Shown: positions 10,389-18,974 of the stretch, piece by piece | How positions within the stretch are numbered: the first letter of the stretch is position 1 | Layout of the letters: the number at the start of each line of letters is the position of its first letter | Assembly (NCBI GenBank): GCA_011391495.1 | Contig: JAABQK010000002.1 | Coordinates: forward strand, 1-64,000 | Direction of reading: 5' to 3' | DNA: 64,000 nucleotides | From: Hydrogenophaga sp. | GTDB lineage: Bacteria; Pseudomonadota; Gammaproteobacteria; Burkholderiales; Burkholderiaceae_C | Program-made: the position numbers and the translations under genes | Notes under the pieces: model-generated | What the model was told of the DNA's origin: nothing | Databases searched by the model: none | Seen by the model: only the letters and a program-made list of their open reading frames with translations

Positions 10389-11246
10389 ATGAAGACCTCT
10401 CATTTCCCCGGCCGCCCCGGCGCCCGAGCGCGCCGCTGGCTGTCGCTGGCCGCGGCCGTCGCATGGGCCGCCTCGCTGTCCGCCTGCGGCGGCGGCAGCT
10501 CTGGCGCCAGTTCGACCAGCACCCAGGTTGCCACCTTCATCGACTCGGCCGTGGAGGGCCTGGCCTTCAAGTCGGCAAGCCGCAGTGGCCTGACCGACCG
10601 CCATGGCAACTTCCCCTACACACCGGGCGAGACCGTCACCTTTTCCATCGGCAACATGGTGCTGGGCAGCGTCACACCCACCGGCCACAAGGTCACGCCA
10701 CTGCAGATCGTTCCGGGCGCCACCAGCGCCACCGATGCGCGTGTGACGCGCATCCTGCGCACGCTACAGACCCTCGACAGCGACGGCAACCTGGAGAACG
10801 GCATCCAGATCACCGCCTGGGCGCGCGAAGTCGCCAGCCTCAAGCCCAGGATCCGCCTGGACGACGACAAGACCACCGACGACGACGTGAAAGAACGCCT
10901 GCCCAACGGGGACTACACCCGTACCGAAGACGAGGCCCGCCGGCACTTCGAGGACCACGAAGACGACGAGTCCAACGAGCACCTGGGCTACGACAGCAGC
11001 GGTTCGGGCTCCGGATCGCCGGTCGCTCAACCGGCCAACACCACCGGGCGCCTGCTCGCCTCCAACTGCTTCCAGTGCCACGGCACCCTGGGCCGGGGCG
11101 GCTTCGACAGCATCCGCGGTGGCGAGGCCAGCGAAGTCCGTGAGTACCTGGGCAAGGCAGCCAGCAGCGACATCATGGCCGCGCATGCGCAGGGCTACAC
11201 CCGCGCACAGCTCGACGCCATCGTCGCCTACCTCAACCAGCCCTGA
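10389..11246 (+). CDS. Monoheme cytochrome c lipoprotein with N-terminal surface-protein-like domain
   Basis: Lipobox LSAC; CFQCH heme motif (11067-11081); N-terminal GLTDRHGNFPYTPGETVTFSIGNMVLGS domain. Confidence 0.8.
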   Translation: MKTSHFPGRPGARARRWLSLAAAVAWAASLSACGGGSSGASSTSTQVATFIDSAVEGLAFKSASRSGLTDRHGNFPYTPGETVTFSIGNMVLGSVTPTGHKVTPLQIVPGATSATDARVTRILRTLQTLDSDGNLENGIQITAWAREVASLKPRIRLDDDKTTDDDVKERLPNGDYTRTEDEARRHFEDHEDDESNEHLGYDSSGSGSGSPVAQPANTTGRLLASNCFQCHGTLGRGGFDSIRGGEASEVREYLGKAASSDIMAAHAQGYTRAQLDAIVAYLNQP

Positions 11247-11261
11247 GCCAGGAGAAAAACC

Positions 11262-12686
11262 ATGACACAAAGCAAAGACATCCTGGCCCGCCGCCGCTGG
11301 CTGATGCTGGCTGGCGCCAGCGCGATCACCGCCCTTGTCCCTACTCTGGGCTGGAGCGACGACGATGAAGAGGAAGACGGTTCGGACGGCGGTAGCAACA
11401 CCGCCATCAGCCCCGCCTCCACCGGCCTGACCGGCAAGCTCGTGGTGGTGGGCGGTGGCATGGCTGGCGTCACCGCCGCCAAGTACCTGCGCCTGTGGGG
11501 CGGCAGTGGCCTGACCATCACCCTGGTCGAGCCCGCCACCACGTATGTCTCCAACATCATGAGCAACCTGGTGCTCAACGGCAGCCGCACGGTCACCAGC
11601 CTGGGCTACACCCACGGCAACCTCGGCACCAAGTACGGCGTGAACATCGTGCGCGCTGCGGTCATCGGCATCGACAAGGCCGCCCGCGTGATCACCCTGT
11701 CCGACGGCAGCCAGCTGCCCTACGACCGCCTGGTGCTGGCACCAGGTGTGGAGTTCGAAGACGCCTACGGCCTGACGCAGACCGACTACGAGACCCGCAC
11801 ACCCCACGCCTGGCGGGCCGGCCCGCAGACGCAGCTGCTGCGCGACCAGCTCGCCGCTATGCCCAACGGCGGCACCTTCGTCATGACCATCCCCAAGGCG
11901 CCCTACCGCTGCCCACCCGGCCCGTACGAGCGTGCCTGCCTGGTGGCCGACTTCCTCAAAACCTCCAAAGGTGCGGGCAGCAAGGTCATCGTGCTGGACG
12001 AAAACACGCCCGCCGACGCCGCCAACCCCTACTCCGCGATCCAGGCGGAAGTCCACACCTTCACACAGGCGTTCACCAGCACCCACGCCGGCATCATCGA
12101 CTACCAGTCCGGCGTGACGGGCATCCAGATCGACCCCGCCACCAAGGCGGTGAGCTACACCGACCGCATGGGCATCGCCCACTCGGTCAGCCCGCAGGTG
12201 GTCAACCCGATCCCGCCGCACCGTGCCACCGGCAGCAGTGCAACGGGCTGGCTCGCCCAGGCCGGACTGTCCAACAGCGCCAACGGCAAGTGGGCCGTGG
12301 TGAACGTGCTCAGCTTCGAGAGCACCGCGACGGGCGCTGCCGGCGTGCACATCATCGGTGACGCCTCGCAGTGCGGCCTGCCCAAAGCTGGCCACGTGGC
12401 CAACCAGGAAGCCAAGATCTGTGCCGACGCCATCGTGCGCGCGATGAGCGGCCAGCAGCCCGACCCCGCTCCCGTGGCGAACTCGGCCTGCTACTCGCCG
12501 ATCACCGCCACCACGGCCTCGTGGCTGACGGCGGTCTACCAGGTCGAAGGCGGCGCCTTCAAGGTGGCCAACGGCGGGGGCGTGACCGCGGGTGCCAAGC
12601 CGGTCGAAGCCAGCGGCCCGAGTGCAGAAAACTTCAAGGACATGAACACCTGGTTCAACGCATTGATGGGCGATTCCTTCGCCTGA
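11262..12686 (+). CDS. FAD-dependent oxidoreductase, FccB (flavocytochrome c sulfide dehydrogenase)-like
   Basis: Tat-like RRRWLMLAG leader, VVVGGGMAGVTAAKYLRL FAD motif, YRCPPGPYERAC, HIIGDAS.CGLPKAGHVAN, NSACYS. Confidence 0.85.
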   Translation: MTQSKDILARRRWLMLAGASAITALVPTLGWSDDDEEEDGSDGGSNTAISPASTGLTGKLVVVGGGMAGVTAAKYLRLWGGSGLTITLVEPATTYVSNIMSNLVLNGSRTVTSLGYTHGNLGTKYGVNIVRAAVIGIDKAARVITLSDGSQLPYDRLVLAPGVEFEDAYGLTQTDYETRTPHAWRAGPQTQLLRDQLAAMPNGGTFVMTIPKAPYRCPPGPYERACLVADFLKTSKGAGSKVIVLDENTPADAANPYSAIQAEVHTFTQAFTSTHAGIIDYQSGVTGIQIDPATKAVSYTDRMGIAHSVSPQVVNPIPPHRATGSSATGWLAQAGLSNSANGKWAVVNVLSFESTATGAAGVHIIGDASQCGLPKAGHVANQEAKICADAIVRAMSGQQPDPAPVANSACYSPITATTASWLTAVYQVEGGAFKVANGGGVTAGAKPVEASGPSAENFKDMNTWFNALMGDSFA

Positions 12687-12706
12687 ACCGTTTTCGGCTG
12701 TCACAC

Positions 12707-12733
12707 CCAACGGGCGACGCTGTCGCCCGTTGG
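12707..12733 (+). terminator. Strong hairpin ending the redox cluster
   Basis: Perfect 12-bp stem CCAACGGGCGAC-GCT-GTCGCCCGTTGG; weak T-tract. Confidence 0.65.
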
Positions 12734-12803
12734 CGTTTCTGCGCAAAGGCTTGCGGGTAAATTGCAGGGTCACGCACCCGCAAACCACGCCCCGAGACAA
12801 CGC

Positions 12804-13733
12804 ATGAGCCGCACACCCGCCCCCACCGCCCTCCCAGCTGCCAAACCGCTCAAGCCGCTGCGCGGCGTGCGCGTCCTCAGTCTGGCCCTCAATCTGCCCG
12901 GCCCGGCCGCGCTGATGCGCCTCAAAGCCATGGGCGCCACCTGCCTCAAGGCCGAACCACCCGGCCCCAAAGGCGCGGCCGCCGGCACCAGCGGCGACCC
13001 GATGGGCCAGTACAACCCCCAGGCCTACGCCACGCTGCACGACGGCATCAAGGTGCTGACCATCGACCTCAAGAGCGAACAAGGCCAGGCCCGGCTACAC
13101 AAAGAACTGGCCCGCACCGACGTGTTGCTCACCTCGTTCCGGCCATCGGCGCTGGTCAAGCTCGGCCTTTCCTGGAGAGCGCTGCGCAAGGCCTATCCGG
13201 CGCTGTCCGTGGTGGCGATCGTCGGTGCGCCGGGCGCACGCGCGGAAGAGCCGGGACACGACCTCACCTACCTCGCCGACGCCGGCCTGGTGACCGGGCT
13301 GGACCTGCCCGCGACCCTGTTTGCGGACATGGGTGGTGCACTCATGGCCAGCGAAGCCACGCTCAAGGCCGTGCTGCTGCAGAAGACCAGCGGCAAGGGC
13401 AGCTTCCAGGAAGTGGCCCTGGCGGACTCGGCGGCCTGGCTCGCCCTGCCCCGCAGCTGGGGCCTGACGCAGCCCCGCGGCGCCGTGGGCGGGGCGCATG
13501 CTGGCTACCGCGTCTACCCCTGCAGGGACGGACGCGTGGCGGTCGCAGCCCTTGAGCCCCATTTCGCGGCAGCGCTCTGCGCAGCGGCGGGTGTTCCCAT
13601 GGCCGACCTGCGCACCCTGTTCAAGCCAGCCACCCATGTGGCGATCGCCGCCTTCCTGGCAGGGCAAACGCGACAGCAACTCGACCGGCTGGCCATGGAC
13701 CACGACATTCCACTGCACACACTGGCGGCATAA
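12804..13733 (+). CDS. CaiB/BaiF-type CoA transferase
   Basis: LRGVRVLSLALNLPGPAALMRLKAMGATCLKAEPP, DLKSEQGQARL, GHDLTYLADAGL. Confidence 0.85.
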   Translation: MSRTPAPTALPAAKPLKPLRGVRVLSLALNLPGPAALMRLKAMGATCLKAEPPGPKGAAAGTSGDPMGQYNPQAYATLHDGIKVLTIDLKSEQGQARLHKELARTDVLLTSFRPSALVKLGLSWRALRKAYPALSVVAIVGAPGARAEEPGHDLTYLADAGLVTGLDLPATLFADMGGALMASEATLKAVLLQKTSGKGSFQEVALADSAAWLALPRSWGLTQPRGAVGGAHAGYRVYPCRDGRVAVAALEPHFAAALCAAAGVPMADLRTLFKPATHVAIAAFLAGQTRQQLDRLAMDHDIPLHTLAA

Positions 13734-13763
13734 TCTGGCGCTTTCAACCACACCTGCAGGTCG

Positions 13764-14438
13764 ATGCGAAAACAAGGAACGGTGGTTCGCTGGGACTCGG
13801 AGCGCGGTTTCGGCTTCATCCGCAGCCCGGATACCGTTGTCGAAATCTTCTTCCACCGGCGCGACTACAGCGAGAACCGCGCCCCGGCCGAGGGTCTTTC
13901 GGTCACGTTTGAAGAAATTCACGTGGGCGGCAAGGGTCCCCGTGCCCTTTCGGTGAGACCCACACCCAATGCCATCGAAAGCCCGGCGCCGCCGGTCGAC
14001 CTCGACGACCCGGTGGCCCTGTTGCCGCGCAGCCGCCCGGTGCAGCGCTCCACGCCACAGCATGTGAAAAAACGCGAGGAGCGGCTGTACTGGACGGCGC
14101 TGGGCCTGATGGGGTTCTGGCTGCTGCTGTGGCTGGTGGGCATCGGTCTGGGGCGGTTTCCCTGGGTGATCCTGACCGGCGTGATCATGATCAACCTGGC
14201 GACCTTCTATGTCTACTGGCGCGACAAGGAAGCGGCGATTCAAGGCGGCTGGCGCGCCAGCGAGAACCAGCTGCACGGTCTGGCGCTGCTGGGTGGCTGG
14301 CCCGGCGCCTGGTTCGCCCACCAGATCCTGCGTCACAAGTCCAGCAAGCAGGCCTTTCGGACGCTTTACTGGGTCACGGTGGCGGTGAATTTCCTGGCGC
14401 TGCTGGCCTGGATTTTCTGGCCCCAGTTCAGCGGCTGA
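13764..14438 (+). CDS. Cold-shock-domain / DUF1294 membrane protein
   Basis: N-terminal CSD (KQGTVVRWDSERGFGFI); C-terminal DUF1294 (LHGLALLGGWPGAWFAHQILRHKSSKQAFR). Confidence 0.88.
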   Translation: MRKQGTVVRWDSERGFGFIRSPDTVVEIFFHRRDYSENRAPAEGLSVTFEEIHVGGKGPRALSVRPTPNAIESPAPPVDLDDPVALLPRSRPVQRSTPQHVKKREERLYWTALGLMGFWLLLWLVGIGLGRFPWVILTGVIMINLATFYVYWRDKEAAIQGGWRASENQLHGLALLGGWPGAWFAHQILRHKSSKQAFRTLYWVTVAVNFLALLAWIFWPQFSG

Positions 14439-14459
14439 GGCCTCCGCCGCCTGGGTCGG

Positions 14460-16859
14460 TCAGCCAGGCTTGCGCCTGGATAAACCGCCTGGACGGGTCC
14501 CGCCCCCGGTCTGCCTGGGTGGCAAGCCGGTGTGCTGCGTCAGCAGGCGACCCTGGGTCGGCTGTGAGGGCCTGGCGCCCGGTTTGACCACCGCCGCCGC
14601 CCGCTCGCTGGGCTTGACGCCCACGGGTGTGCTGTTCTTGCGCCGTGCGCTCTGGTAGCCGCCATCCGTGAGTGGCTGGAAGGTGGGGATCAGGTGCTGC
14701 TTGCCGTTGCCAATCAGGTCCGCGCGGCCCATGGATTTGAGCGCCTCGCGCAGCAGCGGCCAGTTGTTCGGGTCGTGGTAACGCAAGAAGGCCTTGTGCA
14801 GGCGACGGCGCTTGTCGCCGCGCACAATGTCCACCCGCTCAGCCCGCGCATCGCGGTGGATGCCCTTGAGCGGGTTGAGGTTGGTGTGGTACATGGCCGT
14901 GGCGGTTGCCATGGGGCTGGGGTAGAAGGTCTGCACCTGGTCAGCCCGGAAGCCGTTCTTCTTCAGCCAGAGCGCGAGGTTCATCATGTCTTCGTCGCTG
15001 GTGCCAGGGTGGGCGGCGATGAAGTAAGGAATCAGGAACTGCTTCTTGCCCGCTTCCTCGCTGTACTGGTCGAACATCTGCTTGAAGCGGTCGTAGCTGC
15101 CAATGCCGGGCTTCATCATCTTGGACAGCGGACCCCCTTCGGTGTGCTCGGGCGCGATCTTCAGGTAGCCACCCACATGGTGCTGCACCAGTTCCTTCAC
15201 ATACTCGGGGCTCTTGACCGCCAGGTCGTAGCGCAGGCCGGAGCCGATCAGGATCTTCTTGATGCCGCGCAGTTCGCGCGCACGGCGGTAGATCCTGATC
15301 AAGGGGCCATGATCGGTGTGCAGGTTGGAGCAGATGCCGGGATAGACACAGCTCGGCTTGCGGCAGGCGGCTTCGATCTCCGGGCTCTTGCAGCCCAGCC
15401 GGTACATGTTGGCCGTCGGGCCACCCAGGTCGGATATGACGCCGGTGAAGCCTTCCACCTTGTCGCGGATGTCCTCCACCTCGCGGATGATGGACTCTTC
15501 CGAGCGGCTCTGGATGATGCGGCCCTCGTGTTCGGTGATGCTGCAAAACGTGCAACCGCCAAAGCAGCCACGCATGATGTTCACACTGAAGCGGATCATT
15601 TCCCAGGCCGGGATCTTGGTTGCACCGTCGTGCTTGCCGTGTTCGTCGGCATAGGCCGGGTGCGGGCTGCGGGCATACGGCAGGTCGAACACGTGGTCCA
15701 TCTCCGCCGTGGTCAGCGGAATGGGCGGCGGGTTGATCCACACGTCGCGCGCCGTCGCGCCCTCGCCATGCGCCTGCACCAGCGCGCGGGCGTTGCCGGG
15801 ATTCGTTTCCAGATGCAGCACCCGGTTGGCATGGGCATAGAGCACGGCGTCGCTTTTCACCTGCTCGAAGCTCGGCAGGCGGATGACGCTCCGGTCCCGC
15901 GGAGGGACCCTGAGCTTGTGCTTGCCCTGCAACGCGGGGTTGGGCATGAAGGTCAGCGGCTGAACCCTGGAGCCCGGAACCCCATCCGTTCGGGGGTCCG
16001 CCCGGGGAGCTGACGGGCGATCGTCCTTCGAACAGGTCTCACCCTGGGCCTGCGCCTGCTCGCTGGTCGTCAGGTAGGGGTTGACGTGGTCTTCCACGCG
16101 GCCGGGCTGGTCCACCTCGGTGGAATCGATCTGTATCCAGCCCTCGGCTGTGGGGTCGTGCGGGCGGCGGATGAAGGCGGTGCCGCGCACGTCGGTGATG
16201 TGCTCGACGGGTTCGCGCGCGGCGATGCGGTGCGCCACTTCCACCAGCGCACGCTCGGCGTTGCCGTAGAGCAGCAGGTCACACTTGGCATCCACCACGA
16301 TGGAGCGGCGCACCTTGTCGCTCCAGTAGTCGTAGTGGGCGATGCGGCGCAGGCTGCCCTCGATGCCGCCGAGCACGATGGGCACGTCCTTGTAGGCCTC
16401 CCGGCAGCGCTGGCTGTAGACGATGGCGGCCCGGTCGGGGCGCTTGCCGCCGACGTCGCCCGGCGTGTAGGCGTCGTCGCTTCGGATCTTGCGGTCCGCC
16501 GTGTAGCGGTTGATCATGGAATCCATGTTGCCCGCTGTCACACCCCAGAACAGGTTGGGCTTGCCCAGGGCCTTGAAGGCTTCGGCGCTGGTCCAGTCGG
16601 GCTGGGCAATGATGCCGACGCGAAACCCCTGCGCTTCCAGCACCCGGCCGACCACCGCCATGCCGAAGCTGGGATGGTCCACGTAGGCGTCACCCGTCAC
16701 CAGCACGATGTCGCAGCTGTCCCAGCCGAGCTGCTCCATCTCGGAACGGCTCATGGGCAGGAATGGCGCCACCCCGAACCGCTTGGCCCAGTAGGGGCGG
16801 TAGCTGGTGATCGGCTTGGCAGCACGCGCGAAAAAGGAGACGTCGACAGGGGCGTTCAT
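14460..16859 (-). CDS. YgiQ family radical SAM protein
   Basis: [18 protein letters not shown] Fe-S motif; full-length YgiQ-like sequence. Confidence 0.93.
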   Translation of the reverse strand: MNAPVDVSFFARAAKPITSYRPYWAKRFGVAPFLPMSRSEMEQLGWDSCDIVLVTGDAYVDHPSFGMAVVGRVLEAQGFRVGIIAQPDWTSAEAFKALGKPNLFWGVTAGNMDSMINRYTADRKIRSDDAYTPGDVGGKRPDRAAIVYSQRCREAYKDVPIVLGGIEGSLRRIAHYDYWSDKVRRSIVVDAKCDLLLYGNAERALVEVAHRIAAREPVEHITDVRGTAFIRRPHDPTAEGWIQIDSTEVDQPGRVEDHVNPYLTTSEQAQAQGETCSKDDRPSAPRADPRTDGVPGSRVQPLTFMPNPALQGKHKLRVPPRDRSVIRLPSFEQVKSDAVLYAHANRVLHLETNPGNARALVQAHGEGATARDVWINPPPIPLTTAEMDHVFDLPYARSPHPAYADEHGKHDGATKIPAWEMIRFSVNIMRGCFGGCTFCSITEHEGRIIQSRSEESIIREVEDIRDKVEGFTGVISDLGGPTANMYRLGCKSPEIEAACRKPSCVYPGICSNLHTDHGPLIRIYRRARELRGIKKILIGSGLRYDLAVKSPEYVKELVQHHVGGYLKIAPEHTEGGPLSKMMKPGIGSYDRFKQMFDQYSEEAGKKQFLIPYFIAAHPGTSDEDMMNLALWLKKNGFRADQVQTFYPSPMATATAMYHTNLNPLKGIHRDARAERVDIVRGDKRRRLHKAFLRYHDPNNWPLLREALKSMGRADLIGNGKQHLIPTFQPLTDGGYQSARRKNSTPVGVKPSERAAAVVKPGARPSQPTQGRLLTQHTGLPPRQTGGGTRPGGLSRRKPG

Positions 16860-16987
16860 GGGCTCGGAAAGTTAACCTGGGAGTGTACGTTTTAAGCGCC
16901 CGATAAGACATCCGCTGGATAACTCTCCCTGTTGGGAAAAGGGCGTTACAGGATGATGCAGAAAGAATTACCCCCTTACTTGCCCGC

Positions 16988-17001
16988 TTGATCTGCATCA
17001 A
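16988..17001. promoter_or_regulatory. FNR/Anr-type binding site
   Basis: TTGATCTGCATCAA, exact TTGAT-N4-ATCAA; CAATAT -10-like hexamer 17023-17028 fits a -41.5 class II arrangement. Confidence 0.75.
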
Positions 17002-17059
17002 CTGCGCCACCCCGTTTGGGCCCAATATGGAGCCAAGCTGATACGGGTAGGGGTAAGTC

Positions 17060-17078
17060 GCCTCCGTTGAGGCTTTTT
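17060..17078 (+). terminator. Terminator-like hairpin in the leader of the 17109 gene
   Basis: GCCTC-CGTT-GAGGC-TTTTT about 30 bp before the start codon. Confidence 0.55.
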
Positions 17079-17108
17079 CGGCATTTCATTTTTATCCAAG
17101 GAGTTTTC

Positions 17109-17498
17109 ATGAAATCGCGTACTTTGATCAAGGCCATGGTGGTGGCTGTTTCGCTGAGCGGTGCAGGCATGCTCATGGCACAGGACCAGCTCAAAACGCA
17201 GGACAAAGACAAGCTGATGACCCAGGACAAGGACCAGCTGAAGACACAGGACAAGGACCAGTTGCGCGATCAGGATCGGATCTACGGCCACGAGCTGATG
17301 ACCGAGCAGGAGCGTGCCGCCCACCGAGATCGCATGCGCCAGGCCAAAACCCTGCAGGAGCGCGAGCGCATCCGTGAAGAGCATCGCCTGCAAATGGATG
17401 CACGTGCCAAGGAGCGTGGCGTCAAGATCATCCATGAAGGCCCGGGCGCGGGTGCAGCCGGTTCAGCTGGTGCGGCAGGCGGCAACGGCAAGAAGTGA
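17109..17498 (+). CDS. Exported Gln/Asp/Lys-rich repeat protein (uncharacterised)
   Basis: Signal peptide MKSRTLIKAMVVAVSLSGAGMLMAQ; TQDKDQLK 8-aa repeats; paralogous to next gene. Confidence 0.75.
   Translation: MKSRTLIKAMVVAVSLSGAGMLMAQDQLKTQDKDKLMTQDKDQLKTQDKDQLRDQDRIYGHELMTEQERAAHRDRMRQAKTLQERERIREEHRLQMDARAKERGVKIIHEGPGAGAAGSAGAAGGNGKK
17196..17267 (+). repeat. Three tandem 24-bp coding repeats (TQDKD[KQ]L[MKR])
   Basis: acgcaggacaaagacaagctgatg / acccaggacaaggaccagctgaag / acacaggacaaggaccagttgcgc. Confidence 0.85.
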
Positions 17499-17619
17499 GC
17501 CCACGGTGGTCAGAACTCACAAACCGTGACCACGGGACGCCGGCCGCTGTGCCGGTGTCCTCGTTCGGCGCCTGCGGATGCCCGCGTCGCGCCATGTTTC
17601 CATGTTTTGCAGGACCATC

Positions 17620-18003
17620 ATGAAACGACAAACCACGATCAAAGCGCTCGTCGCAAGCCTGGCCTTGACGGGTCTGGGTCTGGCCAGCGCGCAGGACCAG
17701 TTCAGGACGCAGATCCAGGATGTGTTGCGCACCCAGGACCAGCTGCAGGACCGGGATCGCATCTACCGCGACGACCTGCTGAGCGAGCAGGAGCGCATTG
17801 CCCTTACCGAGCGCCTGCGCCAGGCCAGAACCGAGCAGGAGCGTGAACGCATACGACTTGAGCACCGCGAAAAGATGGACATGCGGCTGCGGGCCATGAA
17901 CCAGGTGCAGAACCCCTCTGCCGGCAGCGGCACCGGTATGGGCAATCCCGGCAAAAATCAGGGGCCCATGATCATTCGGCCCAAAGGCAGCGGTCGACAA
18001 TAA
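17620..18003 (+). CDS. Exported Gln/Arg-rich protein, paralogue of 17109-17498
   Basis: MKRQTTIKALVASLALTGLGLASAQDQ...QDRDRIYRDDLLSEQERIALTERLRQARTEQERERIRLEHREKMD aligns with preceding gene. Confidence 0.72.
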   Translation: MKRQTTIKALVASLALTGLGLASAQDQFRTQIQDVLRTQDQLQDRDRIYRDDLLSEQERIALTERLRQARTEQERERIRLEHREKMDMRLRAMNQVQNPSAGSGTGMGNPGKNQGPMIIRPKGSGRQ

Positions 18004-18292
18004 GCGGCCAGCAACCGAACGCCGACACCTGTGCAGGCGTCGGCCATTCGCCCCGTAGCTGGCGGTGGGGCAGCCAGCAGCCTGACCCGGCCCTGCCGAC
18101 CCGGGTGGCGGAACCAGATCCAGAGCGTGCCAGCATGTTCGGAGGAGGCGGAACCCCATGCGCAGCCTCACCCGGATATGCAACACAAGCAACCAGAGGT
18201 ACCGTGCATCCCGTTACCACTCTTACGGTACTCATCAGAATGTAAGCCTCGTCGCCATTAGCATGACTGCTTCACTTTTTGAAGGAGCTGAC

Positions 18293-18841
18293 ATGGCACT
18301 GCACTTTGGCAAACGCGAGACCGAACAACCGAAACCCCTGAATCAGGGGATGGCCGCACAACGCTATGGCACCGTACCCAGCCCCAGCAATACCGTACCG
18401 GCCCCCACGCCTGCGGTGGCTGAAACCGCACCGGTTTCCCTGCCCGAAACCAGCGTTGCCAGCACAGTGCCCGAGGGCGGCAGCAAGCTCACGGTCGGCC
18501 CCAACATCAAGCTCAAGGGCGTGGAAATCACCGACTGCGACACCCTGGTGGTGGAAGGTCTGGTGGAAGCCACGATGGATTCGCGCGTGATCCAGATCGC
18601 CCAGCAAGGCGCCTTCAAGGGCTCGGCCGAAATTGACATCGCCGAGATCCACGGCGTGTTCGACGGCAACCTCACCGTCCGCCAGAAACTGGTGATCTAC
18701 GCCACTGGCAAGGTCACCGGAAAGATCCGCTACGGCAAGGTGGTGATTGAAGAAGGCGGTCAGCTGTCGGGCGACATCGAATGCTCGGTGGCGGCTTCCA
18801 CCAAGGTGAGCAGCAAGCCGGCCATGTCGCTGGCGGCCTGA
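18293..18841 (+). CDS. Bactofilin family (polymer-forming) protein
   Basis: VGPNIKLKGVEITDCDTLVVEGLVEAT...GSAEIDIAEIHGVFDGNLTVRQKLVIYATGKVTGKIRYGKVVIEEGGQLSGDI; GAAGGAG RBS. Confidence 0.9.
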   Translation: MALHFGKRETEQPKPLNQGMAAQRYGTVPSPSNTVPAPTPAVAETAPVSLPETSVASTVPEGGSKLTVGPNIKLKGVEITDCDTLVVEGLVEATMDSRVIQIAQQGAFKGSAEIDIAEIHGVFDGNLTVRQKLVIYATGKVTGKIRYGKVVIEEGGQLSGDIECSVAASTKVSSKPAMSLAA

Positions 18842-18974
18842 TACCCGTCCGGGTGCAAAACGCCTGCACCCGGACCCACAGCCCAAGCCCCCGTATGGCC
18901 ATCGCGCGCCGTCGGGGGCCGGGATGTGCAGCGGACATTTGCTCCGCCCCGGTCGCCCCGTTATCCTCGGTGGC

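Noticed and set aside
10764-13082. 772-aa minus-strand ORF over the cytochrome/flavoprotein genes
   Set aside because: Antisense shadow with biased composition; plus-strand proteins have recognisable motifs.
14694-16013. 439-aa plus-strand ORF opposite ygiQ
   Set aside because: Shadow ORF; YgiQ reading frame is unambiguous.
15880-16080. Apparent insertion in YgiQ ([38 protein letters not shown])
   Set aside because: Looks like the usual variable linker of YgiQ proteins; no frame disruption.
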